From JAVDCA01 sp036491235 (GTDB lineage Bacteria; Pseudomonadota; Alphaproteobacteria; Rhizobiales; Xanthobacteraceae): DNA of 50,001 nt. The notes under the pieces were generated by a model that made no database searches, was not told the origin of the DNA, and was given only the letters and a program-made list of their open reading frames with translations. The stretch is taken from contig DASXCK010000388.1 of NCBI GenBank assembly GCA_036491235.1, forward strand, positions 1 to 50,001, written 5' to 3'. The translations under genes and the position numbers were made by a program. Shown here one piece after another: positions 39,600-49,600 of this stretch; the first letter of the stretch is position 1, and each line of letters begins with the position of its first letter.

Positions 39600-41963
39600 C
39601 TACTTCGCTTCGATGGGCCCAAACCGCGGCGGCGGAACACGCCGGCGCGAGGCGGCCTCATAGGATGAAGCCACGCGCAGCAGCACATCCTCTTTCCCCG
39701 GCTCCGCTCGGAACACCAGCGAGAACGGCAGCCCAGGCGCCGGGATCGTGGTCGGCGTGGTCGATGCCTGCGAGACGTAGCGGGTGCCGTCGGCGTTGAG
39801 CGCGAACACCGGGTCGTAGGCGGTCGTCACGTAGCCGGCCGGGATCAGCACCTCGGAAAGCCCCGCGTTCGGCCCCGACAGCGATTCCGGCGCAAGGTTG
39901 TTTTGGATGTCGTACTGATGCGGCCAGCCGATCAGGCCGGGGGGCCACGGCGTGTGCAGACGCACCAGCGCGTCGAGCTTGTTTTCCAGGATCACCATCA
40001 TGTCGACGCGGCGCAGGAGCTCGCGCAGCATGATGCGCTCGTTGACGCCCTGGCGGCCGGTCAGCGGATTGCGCGGATCCGCGACCTCCTCCCAGTTCTT
40101 GAACGCCGCGCGCTGGTCGTCGCCCCAGAACTTCGAGCGCGCGTTGAGCACGGCGAAGTCGGTCAGCGACTCGGAAAAACCCAGCGCCTTCCAGTCGGCG
40201 GCGCGGCGCGTAAGGTACTGCGGAATGTGGAAACGGAATGCCATCGCGAGCTCCTGCTGCTGCACGGTGGCGAGGTCGAGGTTGATGGGCGGCGCGATGC
40301 GGCCCTCGGCGAGCTCGACGCAATAGTCGATCGGCGTCATGCGGCCGCTGCCGAAAATCTTGCCGGGCGCAAACTCGGTCGGCGCGATCGTGGCGGCGAA
40401 TTCCTTGAACAGAGGCTGCCCGTCGCGGCCGAGCCGGAAGAGCAGATCGGGCATGAACACCGGCACGAGCCGCGCCAGCGCGCGGCGGAAGTCGACCGTC
40501 ATCGCCTCGCAGTCGGGGTCGCGCTTCCACAGCGGGTCGGATGACTCGACCAGCGTCGCGCCGAGGCGCTCCGCCAGCATCGTCTTGATCTCGCGCGTCG
40601 CCGCCGTGACGATCGGCTCCTCGGTCTTCGAGCCGGGCCGGATCAGCATCGACTCGCGGATCACGCCGAGCCGCATGCCCTCGAGCGCACCCGGCACGCC
40701 CGACCCGCGCGCATGGCCGGCGTAAGGGCCCGCCAGCACCGACGAACGGGGCACGGTCGTGAACGGGTCGCGAGGATCGTAGTAGCCCGCCTCCGGGTCC
40801 TTCAGCGCGTCGAGGATTTTTGCGCAGTCCTCGATCCGCCGCGCGTGGATGCCGGTGCGGTCGCAATAGATGTCGGCGCCGATCGCGCCGCCGTCGAAGC
40901 CGATCATCGCCTTGTGCGGCAGCAAGAGCGCGATCGAATTGTGGTTCGACGGGCCGCGGCAGGAGGCGCGCGTCTCCTCGCCGAGGCTCGCCATCACGAG
41001 ATTGGCCGAGACCGAGACGCCCGAGCCCGAACTCGAGCCGAGCGAGGCGGCGCGGCGTGTGTCGTAGGGGTTCGCCGGATTGCCAGCCCAGGTGCTGCGC
41101 TGGTAGCCGAGCGTCGAGGCGACCACCTTGTCGGGCTTGTTTCGCCCGCCCGGATCGCCAGCGCGGCCGTTGTATTCGGTGTTGACCGCCTTCGCGAAGA
41201 TGATTGCACCCTTTTTGCGCAATTGCTCGACCAGCACGTGGTCGCGCGCCGGGAAATCGATGTCGTAACGCGCGTCGCCGCCGCCGGTCGAGCGCATGTC
41301 CTTTGTGTCGAACGGATCCTTGAACGAGAACACGACGCCGTACATCGGCATCTTGTCGAGGTCGGGATTGCGGCCCCACTGCGCGTCGAACGCGACCGCC
41401 TGCTCGCGCGCGTCGGGGAACCGGCGGAAATGCTCGCACACGGGCGGCGCGCCGGGCGGCAGCGCACCAAGCGAGGGATGCCGGTCGAAATCGCCGCGGC
41501 AGGTGACCGAGCGTTCGCCGCGGATGTTGAGCGTGCCGAGCGCATTGAGCTGCGTGCCGTCGGCGACGCCGACGATCATGCCGAACTGCTGCACGACGTT
41601 CGGATCTGACGCCGTCGGCTCCATGCGGCCGTACTCGAGCGGCGTGCCTTTGTGCTTGTCGATATCCGGAATGAAGGTCGACGCCTTCACGGTGGTGGTC
41701 GGGAAGCGCAGCGGCGCGCCGCCGCGCACCACGCCGGTCGCGGGCGCGACCGCGGCACCGTCCTGCGTCACCAACACGCTCGCGACCCCGTTGAACGCCC
41801 GCACGCGCGCCAGATAGTGCTCGACCACCGACACGCAGGTCGCGCGTCCCTCGCGGATCGCCGCGTGCAGGTCGTCGATCGTCGCCTCCTCGAGGCGGAA
41901 GGCGGGCGCGGCAGTTCGCTCAGCCGCGGTGGATTGAGGCTTCGCGTGGGTATCGATGCTCAT
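39600..41963 (-). CDS. Large amidase-signature family protein
   Basis: A 787-residue protein with an amidase-signature core. The catalytic Lys lies in VVFSFKDPFDTKDM and the Ser-rich stretch in RRAASLGSSSGSGVSVSANLVMASLGEETRASCRGPSNHNSIA. In classical amidases the second half reads DTGGSIRxPA; here it is EETRASCRGPS, so the nucleophile region keeps the S-x-R pattern but is otherwise altered. A further N-terminal segment (residues 1-130) and a long C-terminal domain add about 300 residues to the usual 450-500. The start at 41963 fits the homology better than 42059. No signal peptide is obvious. Hydrolytic activity is likely but the substrate is open. Confidence 0.8.
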   Translation of the reverse strand: MSIDTHAKPQSTAAERTAAPAFRLEEATIDDLHAAIREGRATCVSVVEHYLARVRAFNGVASVLVTQDGAAVAPATGVVRGGAPLRFPTTTVKASTFIPDIDKHKGTPLEYGRMEPTASDPNVVQQFGMIVGVADGTQLNALGTLNIRGERSVTCRGDFDRHPSLGALPPGAPPVCEHFRRFPDAREQAVAFDAQWGRNPDLDKMPMYGVVFSFKDPFDTKDMRSTGGGDARYDIDFPARDHVLVEQLRKKGAIIFAKAVNTEYNGRAGDPGGRNKPDKVVASTLGYQRSTWAGNPANPYDTRRAASLGSSSGSGVSVSANLVMASLGEETRASCRGPSNHNSIALLLPHKAMIGFDGGAIGADIYCDRTGIHARRIEDCAKILDALKDPEAGYYDPRDPFTTVPRSSVLAGPYAGHARGSGVPGALEGMRLGVIRESMLIRPGSKTEEPIVTAATREIKTMLAERLGATLVESSDPLWKRDPDCEAMTVDFRRALARLVPVFMPDLLFRLGRDGQPLFKEFAATIAPTEFAPGKIFGSGRMTPIDYCVELAEGRIAPPINLDLATVQQQELAMAFRFHIPQYLTRRAADWKALGFSESLTDFAVLNARSKFWGDDQRAAFKNWEEVADPRNPLTGRQGVNERIMLRELLRRVDMMVILENKLDALVRLHTPWPPGLIGWPHQYDIQNNLAPESLSGPNAGLSEVLIPAGYVTTAYDPVFALNADGTRYVSQASTTPTTIPAPGLPFSLVFRAEPGKEDVLLRVASSYEAASRRRVPPPRFGPIEAK

Positions 41964-42146
41964 GCGTGTGGTCCGGTCAGGTGGGTACTTTCGGCGGCAC
42001 AACGTACCGATCGGTCGCCGCGGCGCAAGCGGCATCGGTCCCCGGCCATAACGCCACAAATTTTACGGCGGATGTCGGAGAGTCGCGCGGAACTGCGCAT
42101 CACGGTTGCAGATCACCCCTCGAAGACATCGCACGGTACCGCAGCC

Positions 42147-43019
42147 ATGCCCCTCCGACTTGCCAGTTTCGCCGTTGCGGCAGCCATCGCCGCCTGCACG
42201 CTTGCGGCCTGTTCGGATCGCCCCCCGCAGCCGCAGCCCTATATGGTCGCGCAGGAGCGCAGGGGTGGTGCGCCGCCGGCGCCGCCGATCCTCGACGGCA
42301 TCAGCGCGGCACGCGCGGCCCCGGCGAACGTCCGGGCGAAGCTCGCCGTCACCCACGTCTATACGCTCGCGATGTCGAGCCGCGACGTCGAGGCGGTGCA
42401 GCACCGCGATCTCGACGCCTGCGACAAGCTCGGCTGCACGGTGCTCAGCAGCAACCTCCAGCGCCTGGACGGCGGGCGCGTGTTCGCGCGCACCTCGCTG
42501 CGCATCAGCCCGCAGAGCTTCGACGCCTTCGCCAAGGCGCTGGCGGCGCCGCCGGTCCGCATCGTCAGCCATTCGCAATCGACGGAAGACAAGACCATCC
42601 CGTTGCTCGACGTCGGGAAGCGCCTCGCGGCGAAGACCGCGCTGCGCGACCGCCTCGAGGCCATGCTCAAGGATCCGGCCACCAAGAACACCGCCGACCT
42701 CCTGGCGACCGAGAAGGAGCTCGCGCAGATCCAGGGCGACATCGAGTCGGCCACCGCGCAACGCGACTATCTGCGCACCATCACGGACACGGTGCGGGTC
42801 GATGTCTCCTACGACGGCCTCGTCGCCGAGGTCGCCGGCTTCGATCTGGCGCCGCTCAAGCGTGCCATGAGTTCGTTCGGCGACACGGTGCTCGGCTCCC
42901 TTGCCTCGCTCATCTATGTTTTCGCCGCGCTGCTGCCGTGGCTGCCCTTCATCCTCGTGTTCGGCTGGCTGGTGCGCCGCGGGCTGTGCCGCTGGCGGGC
43001 CCGCCGCGCCGGGGGATGA
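42147..43019 (+). CDS. DUF4349-family lipoprotein
   Basis: A 290-residue product with a lipobox LAAC (C22) after a short hydrophobic signal, so it is a probable lipoprotein. A periplasmic beta-alpha region (KLAVTHVYTLAMSSRDVEAVQHRDLDAC ... ARTSLRISPQSFDAFAKALAAPPVRIVSHSQ, in parts) is followed by a coiled-coil stretch (about 165-225: KTALRDRLEAMLKDPATKNTADLLATEKELAQIQGDIESA, in parts) and one C-terminal membrane span (SLIYVFAALLPWLPFILVFGWLV) before a basic tail. This order matches DUF4349 proteins. The function is unknown. The start has no strong ribosome site. Confidence 0.8.
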   Translation: MPLRLASFAVAAAIAACTLAACSDRPPQPQPYMVAQERRGGAPPAPPILDGISAARAAPANVRAKLAVTHVYTLAMSSRDVEAVQHRDLDACDKLGCTVLSSNLQRLDGGRVFARTSLRISPQSFDAFAKALAAPPVRIVSHSQSTEDKTIPLLDVGKRLAAKTALRDRLEAMLKDPATKNTADLLATEKELAQIQGDIESATAQRDYLRTITDTVRVDVSYDGLVAEVAGFDLAPLKRAMSSFGDTVLGSLASLIYVFAALLPWLPFILVFGWLVRRGLCRWRARRAGG

Positions 43020-43070
43020 AGGTCGCGCCAGCGTATGCCATGCTGGCATTCCGGCAAGGAACGCATCCGC

Positions 43071-43931
43071 ATGGCGACACTACGCAAGATCGAGACCGCT
43101 CCCGGCCTCGCGTTCGACACGCTCATCGACGGGCCGGAGGGCGCGCCGCTCGTGCTGCTGCTGCATGGCTTTGCCGAGTCGTTCCACACGTGGCGCGCCC
43201 AGCTCGATGCGCTGGCGAAGGCCGGCTTTCGTGCCGTGGCGCCGAGCCAGCGCGGCTATTCGCCGGGCGCGCGGCCGCCGACGGACAACACCGCGAACTA
43301 CACGTTCGACCTCCTGATGCAGGATGCCATGGACATCGCGGCGGCCTGCGGCGCGGCGCATCAGCGGTTCCATCTCGTCGGCCACGACTGGGGCGGCAGC
43401 ATCGCGTGGGGGATCGCGGACCGCCATCCCGACCGGCTCGCCTCGCTCACGGTGCTGTCGCGGCCGCATCCCGTCGCGTTCAACCGCGCACTCGCGCTGC
43501 CCGACGGCGAGCAGGCGCGGCGCTCGCGCCATCACCACTGGTTTCTCGAGCCGGATGCAGGCGCCAAAGTCCTCGCCGACGACGCCCGCTGGCTGCGCGT
43601 GCGCCACACCGCAAACGGCGTGCCGGCGGCCGCGACCGAGGAGCATCTCACGGTGATCGGCAACCCGGCCGCAATGGAAGGAGCGCTGGCCTGGTACAGG
43701 GCGCGCGGCGCGATCCGTTCGCCGCTGGGCCCGATCCGCGTACCGACGCTTTATATCTGGGGCGATGCCGACGACACCGTCGGCCGCGTCGCCTCCGAGG
43801 GCACCCACGAGTTCGTCGAGGCGCCCTATCGCCTCGAGGTCCTGCCCGGCGGCGGGCATTTCGTGGCGGAGCAGTTTCCGGCGCGGGTCAATGAGGTGCT
43901 GCTGGCGCACATCGCAGCCCATAGCGAGTAA
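43071..43931 (+). CDS. Alpha/beta hydrolase (epoxide hydrolase/dehalogenase type)
   Basis: A 286-residue hydrolase. The oxyanion motif LLLHGFAESF (29-38) and nucleophile elbow GHDWGGSIAW, with Asp106 as nucleophile, place it with epoxide hydrolases and haloalkane dehalogenases rather than serine esterases. The C-terminal acid and His lie in YIWGDADDTVG and LPGGGHFVAEQFP. ATG 43071 with AAGGA upstream. It follows the DUF4349 gene by 51 bases on the same strand; a palindromic repeat lies just after the stop. Confidence 0.9.
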   Translation: MATLRKIETAPGLAFDTLIDGPEGAPLVLLLHGFAESFHTWRAQLDALAKAGFRAVAPSQRGYSPGARPPTDNTANYTFDLLMQDAMDIAAACGAAHQRFHLVGHDWGGSIAWGIADRHPDRLASLTVLSRPHPVAFNRALALPDGEQARRSRHHHWFLEPDAGAKVLADDARWLRVRHTANGVPAAATEEHLTVIGNPAAMEGALAWYRARGAIRSPLGPIRVPTLYIWGDADDTVGRVASEGTHEFVEAPYRLEVLPGGGHFVAEQFPARVNEVLLAHIAAHSE

Positions 43932-43936
43932 TCTAT

Positions 43937-44020
43937 CGTCATGGCCGGGCTTGTCCCGGCCATCCACGTCTTAGCCACCAAGGAAGACGTTGATGCCCGG
44001 CACAAGGCCGGGCACGACGG
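43937..44020. repeat. Dispersed palindromic repeat, copy 3
   Basis: Same family as copies at 28806-28898 and 38656-38738: GTCATGGCCGGGCTTGTCC on the left, GGCCGGGCACGACGG on the right, CCACGTC/GACGTTGATG in the stem. It lies between convergent genes. Confidence 0.87.
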
Positions 44021-44046
44021 ATTCAAACGCAGCAAAAGGACGGCGT

Positions 44047-44691
44047 TCACAGATCCTGCGTCCGCCGCGCCATGGCGCGGTCCCACACTTTGGCGCGATC
44101 CTCGTCGAACACGAGCTTGGGGTCGTCCGGTGCCGTGTACCAGACGTTGTGCGTGAGCTCGTTGTCGAGCTGACCGGCGCCCCAGCCCGCATAGCCGAAG
44201 GCGAACAGGCTCTTCTGCGGGCCTTTCTTGGCAGCGATGTCGCGCAGGATCTGCGGGTTGACGGTCATGGCGACGTGGCTGTCGACGTCGATCGTGCCTT
44301 GCGCGTGATAGTCGGCGCTGTGCACCACCAGGCCCATTTCGGGCTGGACCGGGCCGCCCGCGTAGATCGGCACCGGGCCGGAATCCGTGCTTTTCTCGCC
44401 GATGGCCGCAAGAAGCTCGGACAGCGGACGCGTGCCCGCCGGCATGTTGATGACGATGCCGAGCGCACCCGAGCTGTCGTGCCGCACCACCAGGATCACG
44501 GCATGGTCGAAGCGCGGATCGCGCATCTCCGGCGTCGCAATGATTAGCTGGCCGGCGAGCGAGGCGTGCGTCCCGCCGGGCGGCTCGGGCGCGGTCGGCG
44601 CGACCGCGCCGATGAGCAGCCCCGCCACCAGCAGCGCGGCGAGCGCCGGCAGCGCGCGCCGGAACACGAGGAAGGGCCTGACGTCGGGCAT
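44047..44691 (-). CDS. YqgE/AlgH-type (UPF0301) protein with an N-terminal membrane segment
   Basis: A 214-residue protein. The core, from SLAGQLIIATPEMRDPRFDHAVILVVRHDSSGALGIVINMP to FAFGYAGWGAGQLDNELTHNVWYTAPDD (in parts), is the conserved YqgE/AlgH fold. Most members (about 185-190 residues) are cytosolic, but here a hydrophobic segment (PALAALLVAGLLIGAVAP) precedes the core, so it is probably anchored or exported. Conserved YAGGPVQPEMGLVVHS is present. ATG 44691 is chosen over GTG 44700 because GGGTGAG is well spaced. The biochemical role of the family is unresolved. Confidence 0.85.
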   Translation of the reverse strand: MPDVRPFLVFRRALPALAALLVAGLLIGAVAPTAPEPPGGTHASLAGQLIIATPEMRDPRFDHAVILVVRHDSSGALGIVINMPAGTRPLSELLAAIGEKSTDSGPVPIYAGGPVQPEMGLVVHSADYHAQGTIDVDSHVAMTVNPQILRDIAAKKGPQKSLFAFGYAGWGAGQLDNELTHNVWYTAPDDPKLVFDEDRAKVWDRAMARRTQDL

Positions 44692-44951
44692 GATGCTCAC
44701 CCTCGATCGAACGGGTCACCGTCGCCCCGGCGGCGCGCGATCATAGCAGGACGGCGCGGGACCAACAGCCCGCACGCGAATCACCGCCGCGCGCGTGAGA
44801 GCGCGAATCACCTCGCCTGGCGCGACCCCGAACGGTGCGGCTTTTCCCAAGCGTGCGCCGCATACCTATAATGCGGGCCGCACTGGTGAGTCGCGCGATG
44901 GCCGTTCGCATGTGCCGGTCGCGCATCGGGTTCCCGAGAGACGGAGGAAGC

Positions 44952-45503
44952 TTGGGACGCAGAACCATCACCATCAGCCGCGGGCCGGTGCTGACGCTGT
45001 GGGCGTCGGTGGTGGCGCGGCGGCTGGGATTTGCGCGCGACGAGGCGCTGACGCTCGGTCGTGCGGTCGCGCGCCTCAATAACTACGGCAAGGACGTATC
45101 GCCCCTCCTCGTCACGCTGACCCGCAAGAGCATCAAGGAAAGCCAGCGCACCCTCAAGGCCGGCAAGCGCGTGCAACTCGACCTCATGCAGCGCGCCGTG
45201 CCGATCGTGCGCACGCGCGCGGGCCTGCGCGCGCTCGACCGCGACCGGCTGATCGCACCGGACAGCGTCGAGCAGTATCTCGACATCAAGTTCGGCGACG
45301 CGCTCAAGCTCGTACGCACTGCCATGAAGCGGCTGGCGCGCTCGATGTCGGCGCCCGAAATTGCCGCGCAGGCCGACGAGCTCTACGCGAAGTTTCGTCC
45401 CAAGGTGCCGAAGGGCGTGCCCGGATGGGACGCCCAGGGCAAGCTCGACGTCGGCCGCATCGAGCGGCTCGGCACCGGCAAGCCGGCGCGTCGGCGCACA
45501 TGA
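44952..45503 (+). CDS. Conserved basic protein of unknown function
   Basis: A 183-residue product from a TTG at 44952 with GGAGG (44943-44947) upstream. It begins with a compact helical block (ISRGPVLTLWASVVARRLGFARDEALTLGRAVARLNNY) that looks like a four-helix DNA- or RNA-binding head, then a basic stretch and an ending VPKGVPGWDAQGKLDVGRIERLG. I do not recognise the family. An upstream start at 44835 would add 39 residues without support. The 278 bases after it hold no gene. Confidence 0.65.
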   Translation: MGRRTITISRGPVLTLWASVVARRLGFARDEALTLGRAVARLNNYGKDVSPLLVTLTRKSIKESQRTLKAGKRVQLDLMQRAVPIVRTRAGLRALDRDRLIAPDSVEQYLDIKFGDALKLVRTAMKRLARSMSAPEIAAQADELYAKFRPKVPKGVPGWDAQGKLDVGRIERLGTGKPARRRT

Positions 45504-45781
45504 GGCGCACCGCGGCGTAAGCGCGGTTACGCTTTCGTATCGCCCGCTAATCCATCCGTATGTTCATATGTTGCAGTGCAATTTGTGCGGGTTTGCATGA
45601 TTTTCGTCGATTTGCTGCCGCGAAGAACAGAAAACTTCTCGAAAAGCCGCGGCCTCTCCTTTGGACTTGGTTTTCTTTACGAAAACTTCATGTGCGCGCC
45701 ATGCTGTCGCCAAAGACCGCCGTCAGGTTATGAACGCGGACGGGGTTCGCGATGGAGGGGAAGATCGTGGAGGAGGCACCC

Positions 45782-45997
45782 ATGACTGCACCCACCGAGG
45801 CGCATGTGGCTTCTGTTGCGTCGCAACGCATCGCTCTTCCCGCTTGCCCGAAATGCCGCGATCGTCAGCTCGCGCCTACCGCATCGGAATTCGTCAGCAA
45901 AGGCCAGGTGCGCCATTTCTGGTCGTGCGAGGCGTGTGGCCACGAATTCTCCACCTCGGTGAAGCTGGCCTTCATGCGCAGCGTGCCCGCGCTGTAG
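45782..45997 (+). CDS. Small zinc-ribbon protein
   Basis: A 71-residue product with CPKC and CEAC motifs 28 residues apart (ACPKCRDRQLAP ... FWSCEACGHEFSTSV), typical of a zinc ribbon that might bind DNA, RNA or protein. The ATG at 45782 has GGAGG at 45770-45774; a GTG/ATG ten codons earlier is less well supported. No neighbour suggests a role. Confidence 0.72.
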   Translation: MTAPTEAHVASVASQRIALPACPKCRDRQLAPTASEFVSKGQVRHFWSCEACGHEFSTSVKLAFMRSVPAL

Positions 45998-46021
45998 GGA
46001 GCGCAGCTTGTCACCCGGATT

Positions 46022-46327
46022 TCACACATCGATCATGATGTCCTCTCCCTCAACCTTGCAGGGAAATGTTCGCACCGGCTGATAGGCCGGCGGGGACACC
46101 GCTTCTCCGGTCTTCACATTGAACAGCGCTTGGTGGATGGGGCACTCGATGCAGTCGCCGTCGAGGAATCCCTCGGACAGCCTCGCGAATGCGTGGGTAC
46201 AGATGTTGTCGGTCGCGTAGGGCGTCTCCTCGACCCAGTAGAGGGCGATCTCCTCGCCGTTGACCTCGGCATCCATCACGCCGCGATCCTTGAGTTCCGC
46301 CGCCGCGGCGACGCGCGTCCAAGCCAT
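46022..46327 (-). CDS. Rieske-type [2Fe-2S] ferredoxin
   Basis: A 101-residue protein with Rieske cluster ligands C43-x-H45 (CTHAFARLSEG) and C62-x-x-H65 (CPIHQALFN), the length and spacing of stand-alone dioxygenase ferredoxins (NdoA/BphF type). The N-terminal WTRVAAAAEL and the ending KVEGEDIMIDV fit the family. ATG 46327 has GGGGAG seven bases upstream; the frame runs on to 46456 but without support. No dioxygenase gene is nearby, so its partner is unknown. Confidence 0.92.
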   Translation of the reverse strand: MAWTRVAAAAELKDRGVMDAEVNGEEIALYWVEETPYATDNICTHAFARLSEGFLDGDCIECPIHQALFNVKTGEAVSPPAYQPVRTFPCKVEGEDIMIDV

Positions 46328-46605
46328 CCTGCTCCCCTTCCTGTCCTGCACGGCCCGCACCCTCGACCCGGTCCGGCGAGGCGCGCAAGGCGCCGGACGA
46401 TAGACGAGCCTTGGCCTTGGGAAAACCGGGCGCAGGGGATTTTCCGCAGGCCGCAAGAGAGGTTAAGGTGGCGCCTGCGACCGGGGGGCGAGGCCTGCCG
46501 GATGGGGTTCGCAACTCGCTGGGCTGCCGCGCCGTGGATCGTGGCGGCCGCAGGGTCGCGCCTCAGCATTGTCACGCCAACCGAAGCAAGCGCCCGAGGA
46601 CCCTG

Positions 46606-49600
46606 ATGTTGCCCAGCCTCATGAAGACGCGGCGCTTCGCACCCTTATTCTGGTGCCAATTCTTCAGCGCCTTCAACGACAACTTCCTCAAGAACACGCT
46701 GATCATCCTGATCACGTTCCGGCTGGTGGCCGCCAATTCGGAAGCCCTGGTGCAGCTCGCCGGCGCGGTCTTCATCTTTCCCTATTTCATCCTGTCCGCG
46801 TTCGGCGGCCAGATCGCCGACCGCTACGACAAGGCGGTGGTGGCCAAGCGGCTCAAGTTCGCCGAGATCTTCGTCGCCGGCATCTCGGTCCTCGGCTTCT
46901 GGCTGTACCAATATTCCGACATCTACGCGGTCGTGACGCTGTTCGTGGCCTTGTTCGGCTTCGGCGTCATCGGCTCGCTGTTCGGCCCGATCAAGTACGG
47001 CATCCTGCCCGACCACCTCGCCGAATCCGAGCTGCCGTCCGGCAACGCGCTGGTTGAAGGCGCGACCTTCCTGGCGATCCTGATCGGCACCATCGCGGGC
47101 ACCGTGGCGGCGAAGGGCAATCCCTTCTCGTTCGGCGGCCTCATGATGGTGTTCGCGGTGCTGTGCTGGCTGTTCGCCCGCCTGATCCCGCGCACCGGCG
47201 AAGGCGCGCCGCATCTCGTCATCGACGGCAACATTGCCAAGTCGACCTTGGCGCTGCTGCGCGACCTCAAGTCGGAGCCGCGACTGTGGTGGGGCGGCTT
47301 GGTGTCGAGCTGGTTCTGGCTTATCGGCGCGGTCTCGGTTGCGCTGCTGCCGTCCCTCGTCAAGGACGTGATCGGCGGCGACCCGGATGCCGTGAACGCC
47401 TATCTGGCGATCTTCTCGGTGGCGGTCGCGATCGGCTCGGGCCTCGCGGCCTGGCTCTGCCATGGCCGCATCGTGCTGGTGCCGACGCTGATCGGCGCCA
47501 TCCTGCTCGGCGTCTTCGCGCTCGACCTCGGCTGGACAACGCATGGACTTTCCGCCGGACTTCCACCGGGCCCGGAGGCCGAGAAGTTGCTGCAGGGCAT
47601 CGGCAGCGTCTTCAGTCACAAGCTCGGCATCCATGTCGCGGTCGACCTTGCGGGCCTCGCGATCGCGGGCGGCCTGTTCATCGTCCCGACGTTTGCGGCC
47701 GTGCAGGCCTGGGCGGGCGCCGACCGCCGCGCCCGCGTGATCGCCGCCGTCAACGTGCTCAACGCCGCCTTCATGGTGGTCTCCGCCGTCGTCGTCGCGC
47801 TGCTGGAGAAATTCGCCGGCATGGGGCCGTCGAGCGTCTTTTTGCTGCTCGGCGTGCTCACCCTCGTCGTGGCGGGCGTTATCGCAAAAACGCTGCCGAC
47901 CAACCTGCTGCGCGATTTTCTCACGGTGGCGTTCCGCACGCTCTTCCGGCTCGAGGTCACCGGGCTCGAGAATGTCGCGAAAGGCGGCCCGAACGCGATC
48001 ATCGCGCTCAACCATGTGAGCTTCCTCGACGCCTCGCTCGCGCTCTCGTTCCTCGAGACCGAGCCGGTGTTCGCCATCGACAGCGGCATCGCGCAGCGCT
48101 GGTGGGCCAAACCGTTCCTGCGCTTCACGCGCGCGCTGCCGCTCGATCCGACCAAGCCGATGGCGACGCGCACGCTGATCCACGCGGTGCAGAGCGGCGA
48201 GTCGCTGATCATCTTCCCGGAAGGCCGCATCACGGTCACGGGCAGCCTGATGAAGGTCTATGACGGCGCCGGCCTGATCGCGGAGAAATCCGGCGCCATG
48301 GTGGTGCCGATCCGGATCCAGGGGCTGGAGGCGACGTTCTTCTCGCGGCTCAAGCGAAACCAGGTACGTCGGCGGCTGTTTCCCAAGGTGAAGGCGACGA
48401 TCCTGCCGCCGGTGCGGCTCGAGGTCGATCCCGAGCTGCGCGGCAAGCGGCGGCGCATCGCGGCGGGCGCGGCGCTCTACCAGGTGATGTCGGACCTCGT
48501 CTTCCAGACCACCTCGAACGACCGCACCGTCGTCGAGGCGGTGATCGAGGCCGCGAAGGAGCACGGCCGCGGCCGCGTCGCGGTCGAGGATCCGGTCACG
48601 GGCGCCCTCTCCTATCGCAAGATGCTCGCCGGCGTCGCGGTGCTCGGCCGCAAGCTCATGCCGCTCGCCGAGGTGGGCGACGCCGTCGGCGTCATGCTGC
48701 CCAACGCCAATGGCGCCGCCGTCACGTTGCTCGCGCTGATGTCGGCCGGCCGCGTGCCGGCGATGATCAACTTCACGTCGGGTGCCGCCAACATCCGCGC
48801 CGCCTGCCGCGCCGCCCGCATCGGCACCATCCTGACGTCGCGCAACTTCGTCGAGAAGGGGCGGCTCATCCCGCTTGTCGAGCAGATCTCGGGCGACGTG
48901 CGCATCGTCTACCTCGAGGACATCCGCCCGACCATCACGTTCGCCGACCGCCTGCGCGGCTTCCTGCGCTCGGGACGGCCGCTGGTGGCGCGCGACGCCG
49001 ACGACCCCGCCGCGATCCTGTTCACCTCCGGCTCGGAGGGCACACCGAAGGGCGTCGCCCTCTCTCACCGCAACGTTCTGGCGAACGCCGCACAGGCAGA
49101 GGCGCGCATCGACTTCGGCCGCACCGACAAGGTCTTCAGCGTGCTGCCGGTGTTCCACTCGTTCGGGCTGACGGTCGGCCTCATCCTGCCGCTGGTCTCC
49201 GGCGTGCCGATCTATCTCTATCCGTCGCCGCTGCACTACCGCATCGTGCCCGAGCTCATCTACGGCACCAACGCGACCATCATGTTCGGCACCGACACGT
49301 TCCTCGCCGGCTATGCGCGCTCGGCGCATGCCTACGACTTCCGCTCGCTGCGCTACATCCTGGCGGGCGCCGAGCCCGTCAAAGTCTCGACGCGGCGCGT
49401 GTACATGGAGAAATTCGGCCTGCGCATCCTCGAGGGCTACGGCGTGACCGAGACCTCGCCGGCGCTCGCGCTCAATACGCCGATGTTCAACAAGTTCGGC
49501 ACGGTCGGCCGCCTCTTGCCCGGCATGGACATGCGGCTCGAGCCGGTGCCGGGCGTCGAGGACGGCGGGCGCCTCTATGTGCGCGGCCCCAACGTGATGC

